NCBI RefSeq assembly: GCF_040183065.1
Contig: NC_091119.1
Coordinates: 67,148,892 to 67,212,891 of the forward strand
Reading direction: 5' to 3'
Source of the DNA: Periplaneta americana
Lineage: Eukaryota; Arthropoda; Insecta; Blattodea; Blattidae
DNA: 64,000 nucleotides
Shown here: positions 32,901 to 43,604 of the stretch, piece after piece
How the letters are laid out: each line of letters begins with the position of its first letter
Numbering within the stretch: the stretch's first letter is position 1
The notes under the pieces: model-generated
Databases searched by the model: none
What the model saw: the letters and a program-made list of their open reading frames with translations, nothing else
What the model was told of the DNA's origin: nothing
Position numbers and translations under genes: made by a program

Positions 32901-32909
32901 CAATTAAAG

Positions 32910-33560
32910 TGCTATAACTACCAGCTGCGAGTGCTCAACTGCAAGCCCAAGATGAGGGCAACACTAGCGCTGGAGAAAAAATTACATGGACCTGTCGAGA
33001 ACATCCGAGTATGAAGCGTTACAGTATCATATTATATGCAAGTGTATTATTTCACTATTAACCCTTTGTATTCGAACTGTGTAATTAGGACAAGTAGAGG
33101 AGCTTTCTTTTTAAATATTGTTGATAATGGTGGTGGTAGTAGTATTTTATCCAAATATTTATTTTTATCTTTCCAACTATATTACTACTTAATGCTACAG
33201 ATTATTTTGAGGAAAAACATGTTTCTTTTTTCTCAGATGTTTTAGGATGATATATCAAAGCCAGTCAAATAGATTACAGATAAATGGTACTATGTACTAA
33301 GCATGTAACTGTTTAAATAACTTAATTTTAACTTATTTTCAATCATCAAAATATTATAATGCAGCAATTCTTTTAAATATATAAAAATTCCTTTATCAAG
33401 ACATCCGACTGCGTTTGCATTGTCTATAGAGGTCCAGAATAAAATAACAATTTTACAATCATCAGGTCAGAGAGAAGTAATAAAAAAAATCACAATGTAA
33501 ATTAACAATGAAATTTAGAGATTAGGTATTATGTAAATGGTTATGCAATATTCCTTCATT
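32910..33560. other. Intergenic sequence, no gene seen
   Basis: Possibly includes the 3' end of the Transib-like remnant; no clear CAC-type terminal repeat found. Confidence 0.35.
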
Positions 33561-34642
33561 ACTCCAGGACAGTGGTTCCCAAATGTTTTGAAGGCGCGAC
33601 CTACTTTTGGGCAAGACGTCTTTTTGCGACCACCTCTATTGAACTGGTAGGGTACTTAACCCCTTTCGAAAAATACAAATAACTTAACTGTAAAATCGAA
33701 AACCACGATAATTTTACTCGGAATTAGTGGAAACCACCCAAAGAACCAAAATAGAAAAATATAGTCCAATAATGACATGAAATATTACCTGAAGATCATT
33801 TCTAGTAGCCTACTTCGCTGTTATTTTCGAACACATACTTTGAATGGAATGAGTTTTCAAGGCCAAGATGTTAACATAATAATAGCCAGGGATAAAAATC
33901 AAGGAATTTATAAAGAAACTTGATTTCTGGTCAATATCATATGACAAAAAGGAATGTGATGGATTTCAGTGCATTAAAGAACTCTTGGAAAATTTAGCAA
34001 ATACTGAGTTTTTTTTAATTAAGTTTGCACAATTCTAAACAATTTTTTAGTATTTTCTGGAAGACACTCAGAACAATACAACAGTTACAGATGGGTGCTA
34101 AATCCATTTTTAGACAGTTGCTTTCAACTAGCTGAAATTAAAAAAAAAGAAATAAATTTAAATATGTACGTATCTACTGATGGACTGTTAAAACTAGGCT
34201 TTTTTTTTCGCAGAGTGTAGACCAATTGAGGACCGTTTTTGCAAAACTTGGTAACTGAAAAAACTAAATTTTACAGAAGAGACAAAACACTAGTAAGCAA
34301 ATTTTTCTGCTAACTCTCACATAGGAGAAAGCAAGTTTTGAAAAAACGATCACACTTTGACACACTACAATGAAAAGAAATAATCCAATTTTACTAAGAC
34401 GCCTTTAACATCATGTAGAGGCCTGCCTTATATTAACGAATCCATCAAAATCTCAATTTTGCAAATTTTGCAGTTAGCAAGTTTTGCAAAAACAGTCCTC
34501 AATTATGAATCAAAAGAGTGCATGAATATCTCGAGATTGCAAAAGAATTCTTAAATTTTTTTAACATTTGCAACATCATATTTATGCAAAATAAGCTTCA
34601 TCAAAACAAAGACGAGAAATTTCACTGGACTTGAAAGTGATA

Positions 34643-35695
34643 CAGTGGATCTCCACAAATAGACACAGCAATGGTCCGTGTGTGAGACAAGGTACGAACT
34701 CTGTCTTTCTACGGAGTACTGCGGACATTGGTAAACATAAGGGCTGTACAATGTTTTTTGTGGCGTGCAGACCAAATCATAAATAATTAATGTACATAAT
34801 TTTAAATATACTGTAGTATATGCAAAATATATAACAAAACAACTTCGTGATTAAGTATAATATACCACTTCTGGAGGAAAAACTTTAAATGAATCTACAT
34901 ACAGGGCTTTCATTTCAAAACTTCCCACTCTAACTAGTTATTTAAATTGAATTCAATAAAAAAAAAAAAAAACACGTACATTTAGATATTGAGGGGGAAG
35001 CCTTAAACCAGGCTTAATTGCATTTTAGAGTTCACCTCCCACCCCCTGCCTCCCCCCACTTTGAAATTTCAGATGGCACCCCAATATTTTTATGCTTAAG
35101 TGTGAAAGAGCATTCAATTATTTATACACCTCATTCATTTGTTTTCGCATCTTTTCTATCGTCACCTGGCAACCTGGATTGTTGATTAGAGCTGAAGAGA
35201 ATAAAGCTACAAAAACTTATTGAGCATTTCATGTAATAGTTGTGTTTGTGTATTAAATTATTTTAAAATTGTGTATACCATTCAAGAGAGAACATAAATC
35301 ATCCTTATTGATTAAATTGTGAAAATTACACGAAATAAGCTGTATTTTCATACTGCAATTAACAGGTAATAACAAAGCTTCTTATAATCACTACAGAATG
35401 CCTCGTATTTAGATGAATTTTGTTTTATCCCATGCACTGTTCTGATCGAAATGTCAAATTCTTGAGCAATGGCTCTGATTGATTCACCTTTTTTAAACCG
35501 TTCTAATATTTGTAACTTCTACTTCAACATAAGCACACATTTTTTGTTCCCTGCCATGCTACCAACATGTACGAGTATCTGCACACTACTGCACTGGTTC
35601 AACTGGTTAGCCCTGTGCAGCACGGGATGGGGTGCATTGACTTACCTTGTATCGTGAAGTATACGAGAGAGAGTCTATTTTGTGGAGTTGCACTG
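34643..35695 (-). mobile_element. pogo/Tigger-type element nested in the hAT
   Basis: CAGTGGATCTCCACAAATAG at the left end is matched in inverted orientation by CAGTGCAACTCCACAAAATAG at the right end (written here as CAGTGCAACTCC-ACAAAATAG). TA flanks both sides (34641-34642 and 35696-35697). Length 1053 bp, too short for a full pogo, so it is an internal deletion derivative. Confidence 0.75.
35385..35570 (-). pseudogene. pogo/CENP-B-type helix-turn-helix fragment
   Basis: Minus-strand reading MAGNKKCVLMLK, a stop, then LQILERFKKGESIRAIAQEF and DISIRTVHGIKQN. This is the first CENP-B/psq helix-turn-helix of Tigger/pogo transposases. It begins about 125 bases inside the right end of the nested element, where the start of the transposase would be expected. 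Confidence 0.75.
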
Positions 35696-35954
35696 TATCA
35701 TATTTATCAAATACAGAGTCCAGATTTGAGAGATACTTTCTGAAAAACAGGCATATTTGTAACATAAATAAAATTATTTTTTACTTTACTGTATAACTAC
35801 TGAAACTTTTTTTTATGTTCAATGTTGTACATGTTTCTGAACACACATTAAGTGTATGTTAATAAGGCGTTTTTTATTTTATTTTGTAAATCGTCTCACG
35901 GCCCCCAGTTTGGGAACCATTGCTCTAGGATATTTCTTATTTCCTGTAAGTTAA

Positions 35955-36576
35955 AATGTTGTTGTTGTTTTCTAATGCCAGGCACTTGACAATGAAGTCA
36001 TTTGACCTCTTGCACTCCAATATTTGTGAAAATGGCAAGTTGTAGCCGATTTAAGTGAACACCATATTTTAACGTTTCGGTGGCTACTTCATTCACACAC
36101 AACCCCCAGATTGTCTGGAGGACCACACCTGCTGTTGGTTGACGGGTCCATTGGACCTAGCTGGGAGATCTTGTTGATCACCAGCTTTCCCTCCTTAAGC
36201 CACTGGAGGACGATTTTAGTGCCATAGCAGGTCAGCACTAGGAACAGAAAAGTAGAAAGAGGAGGAAGGAAAGGGAAATGAACCCCTAGGCCTCAAATGC
36301 TCTAATGCCATCGGGATCGTAGAAAGTAAGAGTTCAGTCAGAGGACTGGATAGGAAAGGGTAAAGAGGGAATTAGGTATTGGATAGAGGAAAATTATACC
36401 AAATTCAGTCATTAACTCATCAAACTGACCAGTGCTAATTGATGAGTAGCCCCTCCCTTTAGTTCAGCTCGTAAAATTATGCTTACTAATAGCTGCACCA
36501 CAGGAAGGTAGGGATGGGACATTGGGTATTTGTCCAGGTTGGTTCCTTAAAGCCTTCAATGGGAAGGAATGGAATG
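35955..36576 (+). repeat. Dispersed ~0.65-kb repeat, copy 1
   Basis: Very similar to 57622-58278 in the same orientation (tgttgttttctaatgccagg at the start, gccttcaatgggaagga at the end). This copy lacks about 55 bases present in the other (57690-57743). No open frame; family unknown. Confidence 0.85.
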
Positions 36577-36599
36577 TAACAAAGTGCTCAAGACCTGAG

Positions 36600-37680
36600 T
36601 GAAGGTTCTGTACAAAAGTGAGGTGCAAAACACGTCAGCTAGAGCTGGACTTGAGCTCTGGGCACTTACAGCAGAGAGGTCGGACTTTGGCGGCAAAGTG
36701 TTAACAAAGAGTCTCTCAAAAATGTAAAAATTCTGATTTGCGATAAAATTACTTTAAAGTTTATAATATGCATTCTGAATTTGTAGTAGCCACTTATAAA
36801 CTAAATTTCTGACTTAGAATAAAGATATCATGATGAAATCTTCACTATAGTATTCCTAAAGAAACCGTAAATTTTTTGACATCATATTAAAAGAGAAACT
36901 GACCAAAACTCGATAGCAGATCCCCTTAAATGGAATATGACTTTTTTTTCCCCCTAAATGTTGATACCAATTTCATCTGTACTCATATAATTATCCTGTC
37001 CATTATATTTGAAATGTTTAATTATTCACATATTAATTTGTTTTGTGTCCCAAAGGTCTAAAACCATGTCACTGTTATTTCCTACATGGCTTCTCTTTTT
37101 TTAGGTCTTAAGCTGACTGCGTTGTACATTCTACATACCTGTGGCCAATGACATGATGCGCATGTTTAAATGTAGTCGAGCTGCAATGTGGTTGGCTGCC
37201 AGAAATAATAATGACGTGGCTATAGTAATTTCATCTCTGCTTGAGTTCTTTGCCTCTGCATAGTTGTCAGAGCCAAACTTTCTGATTCGTACAAAAAAGT
37301 AGGATCGCTAGTTATTAATAATGACATAGTAAAAAATATGTATTTCATTCTTTTTTGTTTGTTTGCAAGTAATGTAAGCAAAGTGGTAGGTAGGGACCAA
37401 GGTTCGGAATAAGAAAAACTGTGTTACAACTCAACAGTGATTGAATATAAAGTATCAGTGACATTCAGTGTTTCATTTGTTTTATTTAGTATAGATGCAG
37501 TCACACTATACCTCTTTATTTGTGTTACAAAACCATACTCGCAAGCAGGGTAGTGAGACAATTCAAATCAAATTATTCAACAAATAGAATCACTTTTGTA
37601 CATTAATTCACTCAAATTATTATGTCAACACTGATTCTCCTAAATTCTGCATTACAGAATGGAGATTAATTAAATCATGC
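36600..37680. other. Intergenic sequence, no gene seen
   Basis: No coding frame or recognised repeat. Confidence 0.4.
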
Positions 37681-37689
37681 CATGACAGC

Positions 37690-37951
37690 TCATGGAGGCC
37701 CAAGACTATCACACCAACTGTTCACATGTCTCAACAGATGTAAACGATCATCCAACAGTACAGGGGTAAAATGTGGTCAACACACCTGTTAAAGTTGGCT
37801 TACAAAACCTTACAATGCTGAGTGAGCATGAATCCCACACCACTGGCCAGAATTTCATGAGAAAATTTATTTCCCGCCGAAGATTCGAACCAGCACTCAT
37901 TTCATATCACCAGTCCAAGACATGACACCTTAGACCACACAGCTATGGCAT
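37690..37951 (-). mobile_element. tRNA-derived SINE, second family
   Basis: On the minus strand the head reads TAGCTGTGTGGTCTAAGG (A-box like), then GCTGGTTCGAATCTTCG (B-box at 37880-37892). The body ends in a segment (gtaaacgatcatccaacagt) also seen, inverted relative to the head, at 63455-63480. Direct target repeats not resolved. Confidence 0.65.
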
Positions 37952-38536
37952 AGGACACAGAATGAAGATGCTTCACTGTTAAAAGACTTGTAAGTCTTAA
38001 ATTGTGCCAATAATTTAACATAGAACAATTTAATTAATTGTTACCATAACAGATATATTCTGTAGGACCAAAAATTAATCTTTACATAGATAGAATAATT
38101 TGACGTGAATGAAAAATTATGAAAGCCCAGATAATGAAAAGATGTGGCTGCATTGTAACTTCATTAACCCTGATATACAATGTTAAGAATCTGTACACAA
38201 ACAGTGAATTCACATTTAACGAAAATGAAGTTATTCTTGTAACTATTCTTCAGTTCTGAAATGTTTTCTTAGTATCACATGACAGTACAAATAAACATTA
38301 ACCACCCACAGTTTATTTTCACTGTGAAATCTCTCATTTGCAAGACCCGGATTTGAACGACATATCTCTTGTTTGGTATTTTGCAGATAGCACTCAATTA
38401 TTTTCAAATTGTTATCATGCCACTTTTGTTGCAAAAAAGTGTATAACGTTTCTCTCATTTTTTCAGTTTTGCATAACTATTTTATTATTAACTTTTAAAC
38501 TTGCAATTCACTTTCAATGTTCGTTGCATAGCAATT

Positions 38537-38792
38537 GAAGGGTACACGGGAAAAACGAACAATATCACAATTACTTTAAGGCTGATGTCGTTATCTAATT
38601 CACTGTATTACTACTAACTTTAATGTTATTTTTACCAAAAGTGGTAAAGGAGAATTAAAACCACGGATACATTCATCATTTCCTTCATTTCAAGTAGAAA
38701 CACCAATAAATTTTGCAGTTATATACTGAAATAGATCATTGTCTCACCTTTAATGGAAATGTGACATTATTCGTTTTTCCCGTGTACCCTTC
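38537..38792. mobile_element. 256-bp MITE with AATT flanks
   Basis: Ends GAAGGGTACACGGGAAAAAC on both sides in inverted orientation, with similarity continuing about 50 bases inward. AATT lies on both sides (38533-38536 and 38793-38796), either a 4-bp target repeat or part of the ends. No coding frame. Confidence 0.7.
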
Positions 38793-39449
38793 AATTATGA
38801 AAAGGATGAACTTATCACCAGAAGGAATAGCAAAAGGTATACTATTAAAAACACTCCCTAATATCTCACCACAGCAGTATGAAAACAAACACATACAAAG
38901 CACTAAAAGTTTGTACTGTACCTATTTCAAAATACAGTTACACGTTTCTACAAATATAACTGAATTATTTTATAGAGTCTAAACTTATTCTGCTAAAATT
39001 AAATTACAAAGATGCACGCCATATTGATTTTTCTGCAATCTACAGAACAGTATTGGAAAAATCCAACTGCTAAATTAGTGAATACTCATACTGCGAAATG
39101 TTATCAAAGACATAAAAAGTGAGGTTAATTCACTTGAAAATATTTTACTGTTGTGTAATTTAATAAATAATGCTGTTCACTTTATAGAGCAGGTGTGCTC
39201 AAAATTGTAAAAGCTCCGATTACACGGATGATGCACTGCATAACACAGACAGTGTACGGACTGGGCTCCGCAACTACATTGCAACACCGCCTGTGGCATT
39301 GCTCTCATAGCTCTCATACAAATACGGATAATAAACTGAATTTGAAAAAGGAAAGAATATACACTGTACTATTCAGTTATTACATTGTGTATTATATTTA
39401 ATATAGTTATGATATTATTATATCATAGATAATGTTATTTTCATATTCC

Positions 39450-39945
39450 ACCATACATTGCGATCTGTTCAACATGTGGATTCTTTTCTGCAAGTAATCA
39501 GAAATCTATTTCCAACAAATTTACTGCAATGCGCAGCTGACTCGAAATATGCTCATCTGTTAATCGGGATCTATGTTTGGATTTAGCAACTTTCATTCTC
39601 TAAAATAATTCTTCGTACACGTATGTCGAGGCAAAGGTAGCTAACATAGTGATAGAGAATATGCTAATCTTGGGATATTTAGTTTTGTTAGTTTTTTAAT
39701 ACTTCTATGCTTGTCAAGTCATATTCTCTGCATTTAGTTCTGAATTCTACGTTACTTTGTAAATCAATTAACTCGTCCTGGAACTGCACTCTCACGGATT
39801 GTACTAAATTTACTATGAAAGGATTAACAAAAAGATTATTATCACTTTCCATACGTCTAAAATCACTAAATCTATGTTCTGTGAATTCAAATTTGAGTTG
39901 TTCCAGTACAGAGATATAATTAACTATATTTTGTTCAGGCACCAT
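39450..39945 (-). pseudogene. C-terminal hAT transposase remnant (GTF2IRD2/ZBED5-like)
   Basis: 39688-39945 reads LEQLKFEFTEHRFSDFRRME and FQDELIDLQSNVEFRTKCRE. This is the region before the dimerisation domain in the hAT group that gave rise to GTF2IRD2 and ZBED5-like genes. Below 39688 a shifted frame reads MKVAKSKHRSRLTDEHISSQ followed by LRIAVNLLEIDF, the dimerisation motif. The upstream catalytic half is missing. Confidence 0.75.
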
Positions 39946-40144
39946 ACATCTCTTTACAAGGGTTTTAGTGCCTTAGTTAATTCCCAACACACTACATAAC
40001 TTCCTTCTAAACATAGACTCTAAATTGTTCGACTCTCTTCAATGTTTGGCCTTTCATGAAGTGCTTTCAATTCTTGAAACTGTAATGCCTCTGAAAAATT
40101 ATTTTATCATAACATGTATTTTTGTTGGAATAAAATCACCACAT

Positions 40145-40145
40145 C

Positions 40146-40189
<44 letters not shown>
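40145..40189. repeat. (AAT)n microsatellite
   Basis: About 15 units inside the hAT element. Confidence 0.95.
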
Positions 40190-40190
<1 letters not shown>

Positions 40191-40734
40191 TGTAATAGAC
40201 CTAACAACAGTAGGTAATAACAATGCTGCTGCTATTAATAATAGTGTTGGTATATGAATACATATTACAGAAAACAGCTTCCCTGTCACTTCGGCATGTT
40301 CTGGATGGCAGAGCGCATAATGTCATTTTATGTTGCTCATTAGTATTCCTGACAGTACCTTACAACATAGTAAACACTTTACCGAACGCAAAACAATTAA
40401 TAGTCTTCCTCCCACACTGTACGGAATGGCCATTTGCTTACAGAACGTTTTGACTCTGTCATTGTCCCGCACTGTTCGTATGTTACTAAGTACTTGAACT
40501 GCCTTCCGCAGTCATCCGTCGAGCTTCGAATGAGGAACAGCACGCTCTACATTCGAAGGTTGTGATTACAGAACATAATCGGGAGTCAGAGAATGAGCAT
40601 ACCTGTTATAGAGTAAAGATATCCCATGATACCAGTATTGGACATTGTATGGAGGCATGGAGGTAAAGTTCACGTTTTCTCCTTGCATGAGAAAGAATTG
40701 ATGTGGTCAGTATCATGCTCTGGCCACATTTTGA

Positions 40735-40900
40735 CCACAGAAAGAATTGGTACTCAAGTGGCTGAGTGGTTAGCTTCTCTGCCTTTCATAGCAATGACCT
40801 GGGTTCGATTTCCATCTCGGGGATATAGACCTACTGTTTCCCTTCACCATTGTCATGATTTCACTAACACTCAACAATCACCCTTTATTCTATGAGGTAC
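40735..40900 (+). mobile_element. tRNA-derived SINE-like sequence, third family
   Basis: AAGTGGCTGAGTGGTTAGC (A-box at about 40758-40772) and GGGTTCGATTTCC (B-box at 40800-40812) are spaced as in a tRNA gene with a long variable arm, followed by a C-rich body. No CCA-ready acceptor pairing is evident, so it is a SINE or tRNA pseudogene rather than a working tRNA. Confidence 0.55.
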
Positions 40901-40969
40901 TGAGCCAGGCCTACAGAACAAATACAAAATTGCTATAAAAATACGTTATACGTTTGTATTTGTTGTTGT

Positions 40970-41090
40970 TTAGTCCACTGTCCGAAGACAGGTCTGAACC
41001 TCACAAGTGATACCAACAAGGCACTACTTATGAGGAAACTAGGTCAGGAGATAATGGGATAGGGTGACCAGTTCCTTTCCCCATAAATTA
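40970..41090 (+). repeat. Dispersed repeat (ctgtccgaagacagg family)
   Basis: Shares 'gtccgaagacagg', 'cctca.aagtga.accaa.aaggca' and so on with 63945-64000 and, more distantly, with 12965-13035. No coding potential. Confidence 0.7.
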
Positions 41091-41108
41091 TATTTAATAA
41101 ATACAATT

Positions 41109-41335
41109 GCCACCAGCATAGCTCAGTCAGCTGAGGTGCTTGCTTGCTAATCCAAAGTTGGGTTCAGGCTTGGGTTAATTACCTGGTTGGGTTTTTCCGA
41201 GGTTTTCCCCAACCGTAAGGTGAATGTCAGGTAATTTATGGCGAATCCTCGACTTCATCTCGTCAGATACCATCTCACTATCATCAATCCCAACAACACT
41301 AAATAACTAGTACAGCATAGTCAATTAACCAATAA
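41109..41335 (+). mobile_element. tRNA-derived SINE, fourth family
   Basis: The head contains CATAGCTCAGTCAGCTGAGG (A-box) and GGGTTCAGGCTTGGG (a decayed B-box). The body includes CCCCAACCGTAAGGTGAATG, and the tail is AT-rich. Approximate target repeats are aataaatacaatt (41096-41108) and aataaatgcaatt (about 41336-41348). Confidence 0.7.
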
Positions 41336-41349
41336 AATAAATGCAATTA

Positions 41350-41931
41350 CAGACGTGGACAAATTATTAACAAAATTGACGATTTTTATGATATTTCTGT
41401 TTACAAAATTTGACTTTTCAATTTAGACTACAATTGACAATTTTGCATATTTCCATCATTACAGTAGACAGAAATATGCAAAAATGTCAACTGTAGTTTA
41501 AATTGAAGAGTCAAGTTTTGTAAAAATATATAATAAAAATCTTCAATTTAGCTAATAATTTATAAATTAGCAAAAATGCCAACTGGATTGACGAGCCAAA
41601 TTTTGTAAAAATATAAAACAAAAATCTTCAGTTTTGCTAATAATTTGGAAATATCCAAAATGTCAACTGTAGTCCAAATTGAAGAATCGAACTTTGTAAA
41701 AGTATACAATAAAAACCTTCAGTTTTCCTAATAATTTGTAAATATGCAAAAATATCAAATGTAGTCCAAATTAGAGAGTTAAATTTTGAAAAATATACAA
41801 TACAAATCTTCAATTTGGCTAATTATTTGAAAATACACAAAAATGTCAACTGTAGTCTAAATTGAAGAATCATATTTTGTAAAAATATATAATAAAAATC
41901 TTCAATTTTGCTAATAATTTGTCCACGTCTG
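41350..41931. mobile_element. Tc1-like hairpin element filled with ~100-bp tandem repeats
   Basis: Ends CAGACGTGGACAAATTATTA in inverted orientation on both sides, flanked by TA (41348-41349 and 41932-41933). The interior is five or so tandem units of about 95-105 bases, each with phrases like 'aaaatgtcaactgtagtc.aaattgaag' and 'ttgtaaaaatata.aataaaaatcttcaatttt.gctaat'. No coding frame. Confidence 0.8.
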
Positions 41932-41974
41932 TAATTTGACAGGAGGTGAGTGTGTCCTGGAAGTTATAATAAGA

Positions 41975-42062
41975 AAAATTCCGCCATCCAATGGACTCGA
42001 ATCCATGAGCTTCCAGTCTAAAGTCCATTGTTTTATCATATGAACTACTACAGCCCCAAATT
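41975..42062 (-). repeat. tRNA-like sequence (SINE head or tRNA pseudogene)
   Basis: On the minus strand GGGGCTGTAGTAGTTCATAT resembles an A-box region and CATGGATTCGAGTCCATTGG a T-arm with B-box GGATTCGAGTCC. The 5' and 3' ends do not pair well, so I do not call a functional tRNA. Confidence 0.45.
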
Positions 42063-42186
42063 TATGGGCTAATTTTTGCAACTTACAAGTTCCTTTAAAC
42101 TGTTTCAAGGTAATGTCAATTTTGATCATTTTTAAGTTATCAAAATCCGGGCCTTGCTTATTAGAGAGAAAAGCGGCATTTTTTTT

Positions 42187-43123
42187 TTAAACAAAAGCAA
42201 GACTCTTTGTTTCTACTTTACAGCGCACTGGTTTTTCATCTGAGTGACAACGCATATGTTTTGTTAAGTCATAACTCTGAACACATCTCCAACCACATTC
42301 AGTACACAGATAATGTTTTCCTCCCATGTGGGCCCTCAAATGGTTAATGAGGGTACTACGACGTCCAAAATTGTTGCTGCACACAGTACAATGGTAGGGT
42401 TTTTCGCCTGTGTGACCCCGCATGTGTTTAGTGAGCGTATCACCACGACTGAAGCTCCTCCCACACACAGTACATAGATACGGTTTTTCTAGTGTGTGTA
42501 TCCTCATGTGCTTTCTCAAACAGCTACCAAAACCGAACGACTCCCCACACACAGAACAACAATATGGTTTTTCACCAGTATGAGTCCGTAAGTGGCCTTG
42601 AAGCTGATGCTTTAATGTGAAAATTTTCCCACAATCATGACAAAGGAATCGCTTCCTGTCCACTTCTGGTTTAGGCTGTGTCTGTAACTCCTCTACTCTG
42701 ACTTTACTCGAAAAGTCTTTCGAAATGTCTTTCGAAACGTCCTTTATGCAGTTGTCTTCCTGTAAACAAGTTTCATTAGAAGCCTTAGCTTTTTTTAAAT
42801 CTTTATTTTCAGGTAGCCATCTCTTAGTAGAATTCTTTGCAGAGTTAACTTTGTGGGCTGTACAGAATTTCCCTTCTGTCGTTTTTGAGATTCTTTTACA
42901 TCTGAATTCGAATCATGTTTCTGCATCCTTGTAACATTTCTACTATATTTTCTTCCAGAAAATTGCATGTCAGTTTTCATTTTAAATTTTCCCACCACAG
43001 GAACATGGATCCTCTTCTTTGTGCCAGTGTTTCCATTTGAGTTCGTTCCAGCTGGAAGACTGGACCAAAGACCTTCGGTGCTTTTCAAAAAGTCATCTTC
43101 TTCAGGTAATCTGTCACAGAGAA
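42187..43123 (-). CDS. Five-finger C2H2 zinc-finger protein, terminal exon
   Basis: The exon starts after a plausible acceptor (TTCTCTGTGACAG, near 43124 on the minus strand). 42795-43120 encodes [20 protein letters not shown] and a basic, low-complexity linker. A second frame then continues through [20 protein letters not shown] to the fingers at 42187-42663: [10 protein letters not shown]...[15 protein letters not shown]...[15 protein letters not shown]...[15 protein letters not shown]...HLRAH and [10 protein letters not shown]...HMRCH, joined by TGEKPY-type linkers. All five have complete Cys2His2 ligands. The two frames overlap near 42870-42900, so one frameshift, a sequencing error or a hidden splice lies there. 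It likely encodes a nuclear DNA-binding regulator; upstream exons are outside or unrecognised. It is the only clear host-type gene in the window. Confidence 0.75.
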
Positions 43124-43147
43124 AATCAAGTTAAGTAGGCCTAGAAT

Positions 43148-43310
43148 ATAAAGGGTGGTTCACATAAAAGGTTACAAGCCAATATCTCTTAAATGGATCA
43201 ATAAAACTAAATGCTGATTTTTTTCAATCTTTATAACAGCAAGAGACCTTTCAAAAAATTACATTGGAAACTTTTCAGTGTTTACTCTTCATGAGGAATT
43301 CGGGAGAGGG
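43148..43310 (-). repeat. Dispersed repeat also present around the LTR element insertion
   Basis: Inverted relative to 51551-51665 (shared tagttttattgatccat.taagagata and ttttatgtga.c.ac). Its continuation beyond 43263 resembles the DNA left of the LTR element (45290-45340). Thus the LTR element landed inside another copy of this repeat. Confidence 0.65.
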
Positions 43311-43544
43311 AGGAGGGTAAGTTTAGAATTTCAAATGAAATTACTATAATTTTTGGAAATTCTGATTTTTCTTTTTTTATTATGTAACTTTCATCCAAAA
43401 TATTTTCCTCCACAGTACAGTAGAATATTGAGAAGTACAGTATTAGGCATTTGAAATTTCGAAGGCATACTAGGTAAAAGTACGAAAGAAGTAAAAATTT
43501 CAGAGATTTCATTTTACGTCACTTCATTAAGTGCTCAAAATAAT

Positions 43545-43588
43545 AGTGGTGGTGGTGGTGGTGGTGGTAGTGGTGGTGGTGGTGGCAG
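43545..43588. repeat. (GGT)n microsatellite
   Basis: About 14 imperfect units. Confidence 0.9.
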
Positions 43589-43604
43589 CATCAATAGTAA
43601 TAAT

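Larger units (their letters stand above)
33570..35922 (+). mobile_element. hAT element with a nested pogo element
   Basis: Ends CAGTGGTTCCCAAA and, inverted, CAATGGTTCCCAAA. Flanked by ctccagga (33562-33569) and ctctagga (35923-35930), 7 of 8 identical. 33890-34010 reads IKEFIKKLDFWSIS..., recalling the ZBED5/SCAN-type hAT transposases, but little else survives. The nested element at 34643-35695 accounts for nearly half its length. Confidence 0.75.
39190..40605 (-). mobile_element. hAT element with perfect 8-bp target repeats
   Basis: Ends CAGGTGTGCTCAAA and, inverted, CAGGTATGCTCATT, bordered by identical ttatagag at 39182-39189 and 40606-40613. 1416 bp. It carries the C-terminal part of a transposase (separate entry) and an (AAT)n tract. 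Confidence 0.85.

Noticed and set aside
40758-40815. Functional tRNA gene
   Set aside because: A- and B-box present but no convincing acceptor pairing.
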